Source: an uncultured Fusobacterium sp.
Lineage (GTDB): Bacteria; Fusobacteriota; Fusobacteriia; Fusobacteriales; Fusobacteriaceae
NCBI GenBank assembly: GCA_900542625.1
Contig: UQOH01000011.1
Coordinates: 1 to 38,855, forward strand
Direction of reading: 5' to 3'
DNA length: 38,855 nt
Shown: one piece after another, positions 24,136-33,029 of the stretch
How positions within the stretch are numbered: position 1 is the first letter of the stretch
Layout: every line of letters starts with the position of its first letter
Notes under the pieces: generated by a model
What the model was told of the DNA's origin: nothing
The model's input: the letters and a program-made list of their open reading frames with translations, nothing else
The model's database searches: none
Made by a program: the position numbers and the translations under genes

Positions 24136-25458
24136 CTATTTTATTGTCATCTGAATTTTTTCTATTCTTTTTTCTTTTACGTTTATTATTTTAAAAATAA
24201 ACTCTTCTGTTTCAATCTCTTTTCCTATATACGTCTTATCCGGAATTACTCCCAGAATATCTATCAGATATCCTGACAGAGTATTATAATTTTTATCCTC
24301 AATGCTTATATCAAACTTTTCCTCAAGTTCATCAAGAGGAAATAATCCGTCAACCATATAAACATTATTATCTGTTTTTTCTATCTGGGGAGAGCTTGAA
24401 TCATATTCATCTTCTATTTCTCCCATTATCTCTTCTACAAGGTCCTCCATAGTAACTATACCTGCAAAACCTCCATATTCATCTATAAGAACTGCCATAG
24501 ATTTTTTATCTCTCTGCATCTCTTTAAAAAGTTCATCTATATTTTTACTTTCAGGAACTAAATAAGGTTTATGAAGAAGAGGAATTATATCTATATTTTC
24601 AAATCCTTTTTTTCTTGCCTCTAAAATTAAGTCCTTCATATGAAGAACACCTATTATATTGTCTATATCCCCACGATAAACAGGAACTCTTGCATATCTT
24701 GTTTCAAGAAGTTCGTCTATATATTCAGACAGATTAGAATCAGCATTCACAGTATAAACTTCTGTTCTTGGAATCATTATCTCCTGAGCTATTATATCAT
24801 CAAATTCAAAAATTGAATTTATCATTTCTTTTTCTGTTTCATTGAATACTCCGTTAGCCTGTCCTGCTTCTATCATAGAACGAATCTCCTCTTTAGAAAC
24901 ATTCTCTTCCAGTTTTTCATCTTTCATTCCCAAAACCTGTAATGTAAGATTAGTTGAAAAAGATAAAAGCTTTATAAAAGGAGAAGTGATTTTTGATATC
25001 ATCAGTATCGGCTTTACTGAAAACAAACTTACACTTTCAGCTTTCTGCAAAGCTATTCTCTTAGGCACAAGCTCACCAAATACAAGTGTAAAAAATGAAA
25101 GAATAAGAGTTACCAGCACCAAAGATATATTTTCGCTGTATGGATAGGGAACTCCAAATTTAAATAAAATTTCTCCCACTGGTTTAGAAAAGCTTGTTGC
25201 AGCTGATGCACTGGCAAGAAAACCTGATAAAGTAATTGCTACCTGTATTGTTGATAAAAACTTTGTAGGCTCTTCCAAAAGTTCAAGAATAAGTTTTGCT
25301 TTCTTGTTATCCTCATTTTCAGCCAGCATTTTAATTCTGTTTTTGTTAACTGATACAGTAGCCATTTCCGCACTTGCAAAAAAAGCATTCATTAAAGTTA
25401 AAAATAAAAGTAATAATAATTGATAAATAACATTCGCCGTGTCCGGAATATCGTCCAT
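24136..25458 (-). CDS. CNNM-domain/CBS-pair membrane protein (HlyC/CorC family)
   Basis: 440-aa inner-membrane protein. Four hydrophobic segments in the first 190 residues make up the CNNM/DUF21 domain (LLLLLFLTLMNAFFASAEMA, TIQVAITLSGFLASASA, LVLVTLILSFFTLVFGELVPKR). A cytoplasmic CBS pair follows (IMIPRTEVYTV, MAVLIDEYGGFAGIVTMEDLVEEIMGEI), and then a C-terminal CorC/HlyC transporter-associated domain. Family members have been linked to magnesium or other cation efflux; hemolysin is a historical name. It has its own promoter, with a dyad across the spacer. Confidence 0.92.
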   Translation of the reverse strand: MDDIPDTANVIYQLLLLLFLTLMNAFFASAEMATVSVNKNRIKMLAENEDNKKAKLILELLEEPTKFLSTIQVAITLSGFLASASAATSFSKPVGEILFKFGVPYPYSENISLVLVTLILSFFTLVFGELVPKRIALQKAESVSLFSVKPILMISKITSPFIKLLSFSTNLTLQVLGMKDEKLEENVSKEEIRSMIEAGQANGVFNETEKEMINSIFEFDDIIAQEIMIPRTEVYTVNADSNLSEYIDELLETRYARVPVYRGDIDNIIGVLHMKDLILEARKKGFENIDIIPLLHKPYLVPESKNIDELFKEMQRDKKSMAVLIDEYGGFAGIVTMEDLVEEIMGEIEDEYDSSSPQIEKTDNNVYMVDGLFPLDELEEKFDISIEDKNYNTLSGYLIDILGVIPDKTYIGKEIETEEFIFKIINVKEKRIEKIQMTIK

Positions 25459-25484
25459 ATAAAAAACCTCCTAAGTATAATTAA

Positions 25485-25522
25485 AGTAAGAGAATTATAA
25501 CAAAATCCTCTTACTCTTTCAA
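25485..25522 (-). promoter_or_regulatory. Promoter of the CNNM/CBS gene with an overlapping dyad
   Basis: On the minus strand: TTGAAA, a 17-base spacer, TATAAT. AGTAAGAG (25485-25492) and CTCTTACT (25508-25515) form an 8-bp dyad flanking the -10 box and lying partly in the spacer. The dyad may be an operator, or it may form a weak terminator for the upstream rsmD operon (stem followed by TTAATT). Confidence 0.6.
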
Positions 25523-25544
25523 ACTTTTTTACATTGTTTTAACA

Positions 25545-26096
25545 TTACTCTTTTGTGAAAAATGATATAGCTTTCTTTCCATAAAGTCTTCTGTCTGAAA
25601 ACTTATATCCTTCCACATCTTCAATTAAATCTTCAAACACATGGTGTTCACAGATAATAAGCCCTCCGTCAGCCAGAATGTCAGCCTCTCTTATTGCTTT
25701 CATAACACCTCTGCAAAGCTCCTCTTTATATGGAGGGTCCATGAAGATTATATCGAATTTTTCATTTTTTCTTCCTAAAATCTGTACAGCTCTTACAGCA
25801 TCATTTTTGTAAGCTCTGCATCTGTTTTCAAAACCAAGAGAGTTAATATTTTCTATTATTACTCTCAAAGCCTCTGGGTCTTTTTCTATCATAACAGCTC
25901 TTTTTGCTCCTCTGCTTAGTGCCTCAAGAGCAATGTTTCCTGTTCCGCTGAATAAATCCAAGAAATTACAATCCTCTATATATGGATTTATTATAGAAAA
26001 AAGAGATTCTTTTATATTTGCAAGAGTAGGTCTTGTGTCCATACCCTTTCTGCTTTTTAATTTTCTGCTTTTTGCCTCGCCAGCTATTATTTTCAT
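25545..26096 (-). CDS. rsmD: 16S rRNA (guanine-N2-)-methyltransferase RsmD
   Basis: Methylates G966 of 16S rRNA in the 30S subunit. 183 aa with motif RPTLANIKESLFSI, SAM-binding FLDLFSGTGNIALEALSRGA, and catalytic DPPY in IIFMDPPYKE. It begins 8 bases after queA, so it is the last gene of the prfA-prmC-queA-rsmD run. Confidence 0.94.
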   Translation of the reverse strand: MKIIAGEAKSRKLKSRKGMDTRPTLANIKESLFSIINPYIEDCNFLDLFSGTGNIALEALSRGAKRAVMIEKDPEALRVIIENINSLGFENRCRAYKNDAVRAVQILGRKNEKFDIIFMDPPYKEELCRGVMKAIREADILADGGLIICEHHVFEDLIEDVEGYKFSDRRLYGKKAISFFTKE

Positions 26097-26104
26097 TCTG
26101 CCTC

Positions 26105-27136
26105 CTAATAAATAAACATTGCATCTCCAAAACTAAAGAAATGATATCTCTTTTCAACAGCTTCGTTATATACTTTCAGCATAAACTCTCTGTTTGAAAA
26201 TGCTGAAACAAGCATAAGAAGTGTTGACTTTGGAAGATGAAAGTTTGTTATAAGTGCATCTATTATTTTAAATTTATATCCGGGATAAATAAATATATCA
26301 GTTGATGAATTTTCCTCAAGAAGTTCTCCATTTTCTGCTGCTGCAGATTCAAGAGCTCTTACTGTTGTTGTTCCAACTGCAACTATTCTTCTTCCCTCTT
26401 TTTTTGCTTTATTGATTATCTCACAAGCCTCTTTTGGAATTTCAAATCTCTCTTCATGCATTTTATGGTCTAACACATCCTCTGTCTGAACAGGTCTGAA
26501 TGTTCCAAGCCCAACTTCAAGAAATATATCAACTATTGTTATTCCTTTGTCCTCTATTTTTTTCAAAAGTTCTTTTGTAAAATGAAGTCCTGCTGTTGGA
26601 GCTGCAACAGATTCTCCTCTTATTGCATAAACAGTCTGATATCTGCTTTGGTCTTCCAACGCCTCCACAATATATGGAGGTAAAGGCATTTTTCCAAGAT
26701 GATCCAAAACTTCTTCAAATACTCCGTCAAAACTGAATTTTATAATTCTGTTTCCGTCATCTTTTATTTCAAGAAGTTCACCTATAAGCTCATTATTATT
26801 TCCTATATATACTTTCTGCCCTATTTTTAATTTTTTGGCATGCCCAACCAGACATTCCCATGTATCTATGCTTATTCTCTTTAAAAGAAGAACTTCCAGC
26901 ACTGCACCTGTTTCTTTTCTTCCGAAAAGTCTTGCAGGAATTACTTTTGTAGAATTTCTTACAAGAACATCTCCCTCTTTAAGATAATCTATAATATCAT
27001 AGAAATATTTGTCCTCTGTTGTTTCTGCTGTTTTGTTTACTGCCATAAGTCTTGAATGATCTCTTGGTTCAGCAGGGTGCTGTCCTATAAGCTCTTCAGG
27101 AAGATTATAATTATAATCATTTAATTTTGTAGACAT
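26105..27136 (-). CDS. queA: S-adenosylmethionine:tRNA ribosyltransferase-isomerase
   Basis: Transfers the ribosyl moiety of SAM to preQ1 in tRNA to make epoxyqueuosine. Typical segments: YNLPEELIGQHPAEPRDHSRLM at the N-terminus, SVAAPTAGLHFT, EVGLGTFRPV and NFHLPKSTLLMLVSAF. 343 aa. It overlaps the prmC stop by one base. Other queuosine genes are not in this window. Confidence 0.96.
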   Translation of the reverse strand: MSTKLNDYNYNLPEELIGQHPAEPRDHSRLMAVNKTAETTEDKYFYDIIDYLKEGDVLVRNSTKVIPARLFGRKETGAVLEVLLLKRISIDTWECLVGHAKKLKIGQKVYIGNNNELIGELLEIKDDGNRIIKFSFDGVFEEVLDHLGKMPLPPYIVEALEDQSRYQTVYAIRGESVAAPTAGLHFTKELLKKIEDKGITIVDIFLEVGLGTFRPVQTEDVLDHKMHEERFEIPKEACEIINKAKKEGRRIVAVGTTTVRALESAAAENGELLEENSSTDIFIYPGYKFKIIDALITNFHLPKSTLLMLVSAFSNREFMLKVYNEAVEKRYHFFSFGDAMFIY

Positions 27137-28272
27137 TATTCTTTTTCCTCTTTTCTTCCAATAATTACTCTCTCAATTCCACCGTAGTCTGCTATTCTTC
27201 CAACAATGTGAAATCCGCTTTTTTCCATAAACTGACTTACAGTTTCACCTTGATTGTAACCCACTTCAAAAGCCAGATATCCTCCGTTTTTTAGATACTG
27301 CATACTCTCTTCTGATATTTTTTTATAAAAATAATATCCGTCTCCGCCATCTGTAAGAGCCATTTTAGGTTCATATCTCTTTACCTCAGGCATAAGCTCG
27401 TTATATTCTTCAACAGGAATATATGGAGGATTTGACACTATTAAATCATAATTTCTGTCTTTCACATGCTGAAAAACATTGGATTTTAAAAATTTCAGAT
27501 TAACAGCATTGTTAAGCTCTCTGTTCTCCACAGCCATTTTAAGAGCATCATCACTTACATCAAGCCCAAGTACTTCGCTGTTCGGAAGTTCTTTTGCAAG
27601 GGTAATGGAAATTGCTCCGCTCCCTGTTCCTATATCTAAAATTTTTGGATTTTCAAGTTCTTTCATCAGCATAATACACTGTTCAACAAGAATTTCTGTA
27701 TCCTGTCTTGGAATAAGCACTCTCTCATCAACCTTGAAAGGATATCCGTAAAATTCCCATTCTTTCACAATATATTGTAAAGGCTCTCTGTGTTTTCCAC
27801 GTCTTACTATATATTTTCTTATTAAATCTTTCTGCTCTTCTGTTATCTCAACATCAAAATTAAGCATCAAAGACACTCTTTTTACTCCAAGAACATAAGC
27901 AAATATATATTCTGCATCAAGCCTTGCATTTTCAACCTGATATTTTTTCAAATATTGAATACTTTTTGAAAGAAGCTGTATATTCTCTTCTTTAAAACTT
28001 TTCTTTGTAACAGTTTCCTTTTTTTCTTCTGAACCTTTTTTCTCTTTCATAAGCTCATCAAAAGTTTTTCTTCCCCTTGCCATTTCTCTAAGGAGAGCCT
28101 TTATTTTGTCTTTTTCAGCAGGTTCAAGTTCCATTTCAAAATTTGAATAAAGTTCTATTCTTTTTATTCCCAAAATGTGACTTATTACTTTTTCGCTTTC
28201 AAGTCTGGGTTTTGAAAAGGAGTATTTTTCCAAATACTCCTTTGAAAATTCTATTATTTCCAACAGCCTCAT
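27136..28272 (-). CDS. prmC: Release factor glutamine methyltransferase with duplicated N-terminal domain
   Basis: Methylates the Gln of the GGQ motif in release factors 1 and 2. The SAM site is ILDIGTGSGAISI (GTGSG 215-219) and the catalytic NPPY is 281-284. At 378 aa it is about 90 residues longer than usual. The extra length is a second copy of the helical N-terminal domain: residues 8-57 align without gaps to 102-151 at an offset of 94, with Y13/Y107, R23/R117, L34G35/L128G129, K37R38/K131R132 and N44F45/N138F139 identical. A charged linker (about 70-96) separates the copies. The second copy leads directly into the catalytic domain. It is 2 bases after prfA and overlaps queA by one base. 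Confidence 0.95.
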   Translation of the reverse strand: MRLLEIIEFSKEYLEKYSFSKPRLESEKVISHILGIKRIELYSNFEMELEPAEKDKIKALLREMARGRKTFDELMKEKKGSEEKKETVTKKSFKEENIQLLSKSIQYLKKYQVENARLDAEYIFAYVLGVKRVSLMLNFDVEITEEQKDLIRKYIVRRGKHREPLQYIVKEWEFYGYPFKVDERVLIPRQDTEILVEQCIMLMKELENPKILDIGTGSGAISITLAKELPNSEVLGLDVSDDALKMAVENRELNNAVNLKFLKSNVFQHVKDRNYDLIVSNPPYIPVEEYNELMPEVKRYEPKMALTDGGDGYYFYKKISEESMQYLKNGGYLAFEVGYNQGETVSQFMEKSGFHIVGRIADYGGIERVIIGRKEEKE

Positions 28273-28274
28273 AA

Positions 28275-29351
28275 TTACTCCGCTATGCTTTTTAATTTTT
28301 CAGCCTGATCAAATGTTGTAAGAGCATCTATCATCTCTTCAAGATCTCCGTCCAAGAATGCCTCTAATTGATATACAGTGTATTTGATTCTGTGGTCTGT
28401 AATTCTTCCTTGAGGGAAGTTATATGTTCTTATCTTTTCAGATCTCGCTCCGCTTCCTACTTGAAGTTTTCTTTCGTTTTCAACCTGAGATCTTTGTTTT
28501 TCACACTCTATCTCATATAATTTTGAAAGTAAGTGTTTCATTGCTTTCTCTCTGTTTTTAAGCTGTGATCTTTCATCCTGACATTGTACAACAATTCCTG
28601 TTGGCAGGTGAGTAATTCTTACTGCTGAGTCAGTCATGTTTACGTGCTGACCTCCTGCTCCACCAGATCTGTATGTATCAATTTTTAAATCTGAAGGATT
28701 GATTGCTGTGATTTCCTCTACTTCGTCAACTTCAGGAAGAACTGCTACTGTTGCAGTAGATGTGTGGATTCTTCCTGCTGCCTCTGTTGCAGGAACTCTC
28801 TGTACTCTGTGAACTCCAGATTCATATTTTAATTTAGAATATGCTCCTTGTCCTCCAACTGAGAATACAACCTCTTTAACTCCACCAACACCGATTTCCT
28901 GAAACTCGATTACATCAACTTTCCATCTGTGTCTTTCAGCATATCTTACATACATTCTGTAAAGATCTCCTGCAAAAAGAGCTGCCTCGTCTCCTCCTGC
29001 TCCTCCTCTTATCTCTATGATAACGTTTCTGTCATCGTTAGGGTCTTTTGGAAGAAGAAGTATTCTTAATTCATCTTCTAATCCGGGAAGCTTTTCTTCA
29101 ATCTCTTTCATTTCTTCCTGCATCATTTCTTTCATATCAGGATCTTTTTCTGATTTAATATTTTCTTTTATAAATTCTAAATCATCAACAAGCCCTTTGT
29201 ATTCACTATATTTTTCAACAAGAGGTGTTATTTCATTTAATGCTTTGTTATACTCTATCATTTTTTTAGTGTCGCTTGCCACTTCGATAGTTCCAAGCAG
29301 ATGTGTTAACTCTTCATGTCTTTTAACAACTTCATCTAATTTTCCGAACAA
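28275..29351 (-). CDS. prfA: Peptide chain release factor 1
   Basis: Recognises UAA and UAG and triggers peptide release. The codon-reading tripeptide PAT is at 187-189 and the catalytic GGQ at 233-235 in SGGAGGQHVN. 358 aa. The start is a TTG preceded by AAGGAG at 9 bases; no better start was seen. It is the first gene of prfA-prmC-queA-rsmD, placing the release factor beside the enzyme that methylates it. Confidence 0.97.
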   Translation of the reverse strand: MFGKLDEVVKRHEELTHLLGTIEVASDTKKMIEYNKALNEITPLVEKYSEYKGLVDDLEFIKENIKSEKDPDMKEMMQEEMKEIEEKLPGLEDELRILLLPKDPNDDRNVIIEIRGGAGGDEAALFAGDLYRMYVRYAERHRWKVDVIEFQEIGVGGVKEVVFSVGGQGAYSKLKYESGVHRVQRVPATEAAGRIHTSTATVAVLPEVDEVEEITAINPSDLKIDTYRSGGAGGQHVNMTDSAVRITHLPTGIVVQCQDERSQLKNREKAMKHLLSKLYEIECEKQRSQVENERKLQVGSGARSEKIRTYNFPQGRITDHRIKYTVYQLEAFLDGDLEEMIDALTTFDQAEKLKSIAE

Positions 29352-29388
29352 TTATTTCAACTCCTTATACCGATATTTTAACCTATAA

Positions 29389-29417
29389 ATTATATCATAA
29401 ATATAAATCAATTACAA
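29389..29417 (-). promoter_or_regulatory. Predicted promoter of prfA-prmC-queA-rsmD
   Basis: On the minus strand: TTGTAA, a 17-base spacer, a perfect TATAAT, about 40 bases before the start codon. Confidence 0.7.
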
Positions 29418-29435
29418 TATAGACATTTTATACAA

Positions 29436-29474
29436 AATAAAAAGATGTACCAGATTTCTCTCTGATACATCTTT
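29436..29474 (-). terminator. Rho-independent terminator of the efflux operon
   Basis: On the minus strand AAAGATGTA and CAGA pair with TCTG and TACATCTTT (one internal mismatch) with a 6-base loop, followed by TTATTTTG. It lies about 10 bases after the last gene of the RND operon. Confidence 0.85.
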
Positions 29475-29483
29475 GATATTTAA

Positions 29484-29876
29484 TTATTTTGTATATTTGT
29501 CTTTTAATTTTTCAAGAAGTTCTTCATCAACTTCTATTTCTTCCTCAAACACTCTAGGAACTATTTTTTCCATCGGTACTATTCCAATAGACATTACAAT
29601 TCCTTCAGGAAGCGACATTCTGAATGTCTTTAAATATTTAAGCATTTTATTTACATCTTTGCTTGGAAGACTTAACATAAATATGCAGTCTGTTCCGGGC
29701 CATACAGTTGTATTTTTATGCTTAATTTTGTCACTCCATACTGTTTCTATTTTTTTCTGTACAGCATAATAATAAAATCTGATCTCTTCAAAAAACTCTT
29801 CAAGTCTTGATTTTTGAGCCTCATTAATATAAACCAGCATTAATCTAAAATCTGAATAGTATTCGTCTCTTTTCAT
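29484..29876 (-). CDS. Small protein downstream of the RND pump, possibly PG0541-like
   Basis: 130 aa, no signal peptide or membrane segment. The middle (KHKNTTVWPGTDCIFMLSLP, then a helix and a MSIGIVPMEKIVP strand) suggests a compact alpha/beta fold like small proteins that accompany RND pumps in Bacteroidetes (PG0541 family); this is recognition by eye. An acidic tail ends it. It is 50 bp after the pump gene and before the operon terminator, so it is likely the last gene of the unit. A regulatory role for the pump is inference. Confidence 0.7.
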   Translation of the reverse strand: MKRDEYYSDFRLMLVYINEAQKSRLEEFFEEIRFYYYAVQKKIETVWSDKIKHKNTTVWPGTDCIFMLSLPSKDVNKMLKYLKTFRMSLPEGIVMSIGIVPMEKIVPRVFEEEIEVDEELLEKLKDKYTK

Positions 29877-29926
29877 TTTCCAGCCCCTCCCCTCACGGTT
29901 GTTCTATAATTATTATTCTAAATTAA

Positions 29927-32900
29927 TTATTTTTTTCCTCTTTTTTTAGGAAGTTTTTCAATTAATTTTCCAAAAATTTTCTTTAAAAATCTTAAAATAG
30001 CATTATTCATGTCCTCTACTAATGTGTAGAATACAGGAATTACAACCAGTGTAAGAAGAGTTGAGAATGATAATCCAAACATTGTTGTAATTGCCATACC
30101 TCTGTAAATCTCTGATCCTTCTCCCATTCCTAAAGCAAGAGGCAGCATACCAAATACTGTTGTCATTGTTGTCATAAGAATAGGTCTAAGTCTGGTTCTG
30201 CATGATTCTATAACGGCTGGTTCTCTTTCGCTTCCTCTTTCTCTTGTCATCTTAATGAAGTCAATAAGAACGATAGCGTTGTTAACAACCACTCCTGCAA
30301 GCATTATTACCCCGATCATTGCCATTACGTCTATAGGCTGATTCATTACAAGAAGTCCGATTACAACTCCAATAAGTGCTAATGGGATTGAACCTATAAT
30401 GATGATTGGGAATACAAAGTTTTCAAACTGAGATGCAAGCAGTGCATAAATCAAGAATATTGAAATAGCAAGTGCTGCTCCAAGCTGTGCAGATGCGTCT
30501 GCAAGGTTTTCAGAGTCTCCTCCCCATTTATATGAAACAGAGCTAGGAGGATTTTGTTCCTCAAATGCTTTAAGCATTTCAGCCTGAATATTTGCAAGTC
30601 CTACTCCACCGTCGTTGGCAGATACAGTAACACTGTAAATTCTGTCTGTTTTATTAATTTCCGGTGATCCCTCTGCCATCTCTATTGTAGCAAGGTCAGA
30701 AAGTTTTACAAACTGTCCAGGTCCTATTTTTATATTTATATTAGATAAGTCGTTAATATCTTTTCTCTTATCTTTTGGAAGTCTTACTAAGATATCAAGT
30801 TCTTCTGTTCCTGTTTTAACTGTCAGAGTATCTCCTCTGTCTCCTCCAAGAACGAAGTAGCTTACTGTATTTCCAACTTCAACAGGATTGATTCCATAAC
30901 TTCTAATCTTCTCTCTGTTAAGTACAACTCTTGCCTCAGGGTTACCTGCATCAACTGTTGATGTAACGTCAACTGCTCCCGGATATTTTACCATGTGAGC
31001 CATTACCTGTTTACCAATTACTTTAAGTTCATCTAAGTTTGGTCCAACTATGTCAAATTCAACGTTTCTCTGCGGAGATCTCATTTGGAAATCTTCTGAT
31101 AAGTTTGGTCTGATTCCAGGAATTTTTTCAACCTGTGGTCTGACTTGGTTTATGATATCAAATACGCTTGTATCTCTGGTATTCTTTTTACCAATCTCAA
31201 CGTTTACAGCAGCTGTATCGTTTTGAATAAGTGTAAAATATGTTTGTGTGTAAGGATTTGCTTTAACAATTTCTTCTATTCTCTGTGCTATCTCTTCAGC
31301 TTTTTGAATATCCACACCTTTTCCAAGTTCTGCAACAACTGAATATCTACCTTGGTCCTGCTTAGGCATGAATTCTACTCTTAAGAATCTTCCAAGCCCG
31401 AACATAACTACGATAAATAATACTACCGGTATTAAGATTGTTTTCATTCTGTTTTTAACAGCCCAAGTAATTATTACAAGGTATTTTTCTTTTACAGTTG
31501 TAAATATTTTTCCCTCTTTAGTAATGTTATGTTTGTTTGAAAGGAATCTGCTGGCAACCATCGGCATTAATGTTAATGATACGATTAAAGCTGCAAGGTT
31601 TGAGAAAATAATAGAGAATGATAAATCTCTGAATATCTCTCTTGCAATTCCCGGAATAAATAATATAGGGATAAATACGACCATTGTTGTAAGTGATGAT
31701 GCTATAACTGACATTGTAACCTCTGTTGTACCATCATCTGATGCTGCCATAACAGGAGATTTAAGTTCTGTCATGTGACGATAAATATTATCTATAACAA
31801 CAACTGAGTTGTCTGTAAGCATTCCGACTCCAAGAGATAATCCCATAAGTGAAATAAGGTTTAAACTTGTTCCGTTTAATGCAAGGAATGCAAATGTAAA
31901 TATTACTGATACCGGAAGTGCTATTGAAATAAGCACAGTTGCTCTTATATTCTTTAAGAATACTAACAATACTATTGTTGCAAGAATTAAGGCTTGGAAT
32001 GCACTTGATCCGATACTTGATATTGATTGAATAATATCTGTTGATGTATCAAGCATTATGTGGAACTCTGTTCCCGGAGGCATTACTGATTTTACATCTT
32101 CAAATACTTTTCTTGCTCCATTGTTTAAGTCTATTGTACTTCCATCTGATGATTTTTCAACAACAACCACAACGTTTTCCTGTCCGTTGAAGAAACCGAT
32201 ATCTGTTGGGTCTTCTGTTGTAAGAACTACATCAGCAACGTCTTTTACTCTTAAAATGTTACCATTACTTTTTAAAATAATGTTTTCTATTTCATCAATA
32301 TAGTTTGTTTCTCCCATAAATCTTGCAACTATCTGTTTATTTCCTGTTTCGATAGTTCCTAACGGGATACTTTTACTTGATGTTCCTATTAATTGATAAA
32401 GTTCCATTGGAGACATATCAAATGCTGCAAGTTTGTCCCCGTTTATCTGAATTTGAACTTGTTTTTCAGGAGTACCGAAAATGTTTACTTCCCCGATACC
32501 TGTTAAACTTTCAAGTCTTGGTTTCAAATAGTTTTCAAGAGCTGTGTTAAGCTCCATTCTGTCAGCTCCTGTTACTGACACAACCATTGTTAAGTTTCCT
32601 ACTCCCGCTTCTACCTTTTTAACAACAGGGGTATCTGCGTCAGCAGGCAGGTCATTTGTAAGTCTTGATACCTCTCTCTGAATATCTGTAACTTTACTGT
32701 CTGCATCAATACCATAATCAAATTTTACAACTATTGATGATTGTCCGTATTCTGAAGTTGATTCAATTTTATCAATTCCTTCTACGTTTGGTAATACTTC
32801 TTCTATTTTTTTAGTAATCTGAGTTTCTACGTCTTCCGGTACTGCTCCGTTCCATGATGTTCTTACTGTAACAACAGGAATGTTGATATTTGGCAGCAAT

Positions 32901-33004
32901 TCAGATTTCATTGTAAACATTGCAATAAGCCCTATGAACATCATAGAGATCATAAGCATTGTTGTGGCAACCGGTCTACGTATTGATAATCCTGCTAATG
33001 TCAT
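29927..33004 (-). CDS. Efflux RND transporter permease subunit (AcrB/HAE1-like)
   Basis: 1025-aa inner-membrane proton-driven pump. The first membrane helix begins near residue 11 (ATTMLMISMMFIGLIAMFTM). Two large periplasmic loops and 12 membrane segments are arranged as two repeats, with SLGVGMLTDNSVVVIDNIYRH carrying the Asp residues of the proton relay and IMLAGVVVNNAIVLIDF in the second half. It works with the adaptor and TolC genes just upstream. Substrates cannot be told from sequence. The operon is likely repressed by the TetR protein at its start. Confidence 0.95.
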   Translation of the reverse strand: MTLAGLSIRRPVATTMLMISMMFIGLIAMFTMKSELLPNINIPVVTVRTSWNGAVPEDVETQITKKIEEVLPNVEGIDKIESTSEYGQSSIVVKFDYGIDADSKVTDIQREVSRLTNDLPADADTPVVKKVEAGVGNLTMVVSVTGADRMELNTALENYLKPRLESLTGIGEVNIFGTPEKQVQIQINGDKLAAFDMSPMELYQLIGTSSKSIPLGTIETGNKQIVARFMGETNYIDEIENIILKSNGNILRVKDVADVVLTTEDPTDIGFFNGQENVVVVVEKSSDGSTIDLNNGARKVFEDVKSVMPPGTEFHIMLDTSTDIIQSISSIGSSAFQALILATIVLLVFLKNIRATVLISIALPVSVIFTFAFLALNGTSLNLISLMGLSLGVGMLTDNSVVVIDNIYRHMTELKSPVMAASDDGTTEVTMSVIASSLTTMVVFIPILFIPGIAREIFRDLSFSIIFSNLAALIVSLTLMPMVASRFLSNKHNITKEGKIFTTVKEKYLVIITWAVKNRMKTILIPVVLFIVVMFGLGRFLRVEFMPKQDQGRYSVVAELGKGVDIQKAEEIAQRIEEIVKANPYTQTYFTLIQNDTAAVNVEIGKKNTRDTSVFDIINQVRPQVEKIPGIRPNLSEDFQMRSPQRNVEFDIVGPNLDELKVIGKQVMAHMVKYPGAVDVTSTVDAGNPEARVVLNREKIRSYGINPVEVGNTVSYFVLGGDRGDTLTVKTGTEELDILVRLPKDKRKDINDLSNINIKIGPGQFVKLSDLATIEMAEGSPEINKTDRIYSVTVSANDGGVGLANIQAEMLKAFEEQNPPSSVSYKWGGDSENLADASAQLGAALAISIFLIYALLASQFENFVFPIIIIGSIPLALIGVVIGLLVMNQPIDVMAMIGVIMLAGVVVNNAIVLIDFIKMTRERGSEREPAVIESCRTRLRPILMTTMTTVFGMLPLALGMGEGSEIYRGMAITTMFGLSFSTLLTLVVIPVFYTLVEDMNNAILRFLKKIFGKLIEKLPKKRGKK

Positions 33005-33029
33005 TTATATTTTCACCTCATTAATTAGA

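Noticed and set aside
27850..28272. N-terminal part of prmC as a separate small gene
   Set aside because: The frame is continuous with no internal RBS and start at the second copy, and the spacing to prfA (2 bp) fits the long form.
28848..28856. A second GGQ tripeptide (residues 166-168) in release factor 1
   Set aside because: It lies in the segment that usually reads G(E/K)GAY before the YxRLKxESG strand, not in the catalytic loop. The true GGQ is at 233-235. The match is most likely chance.
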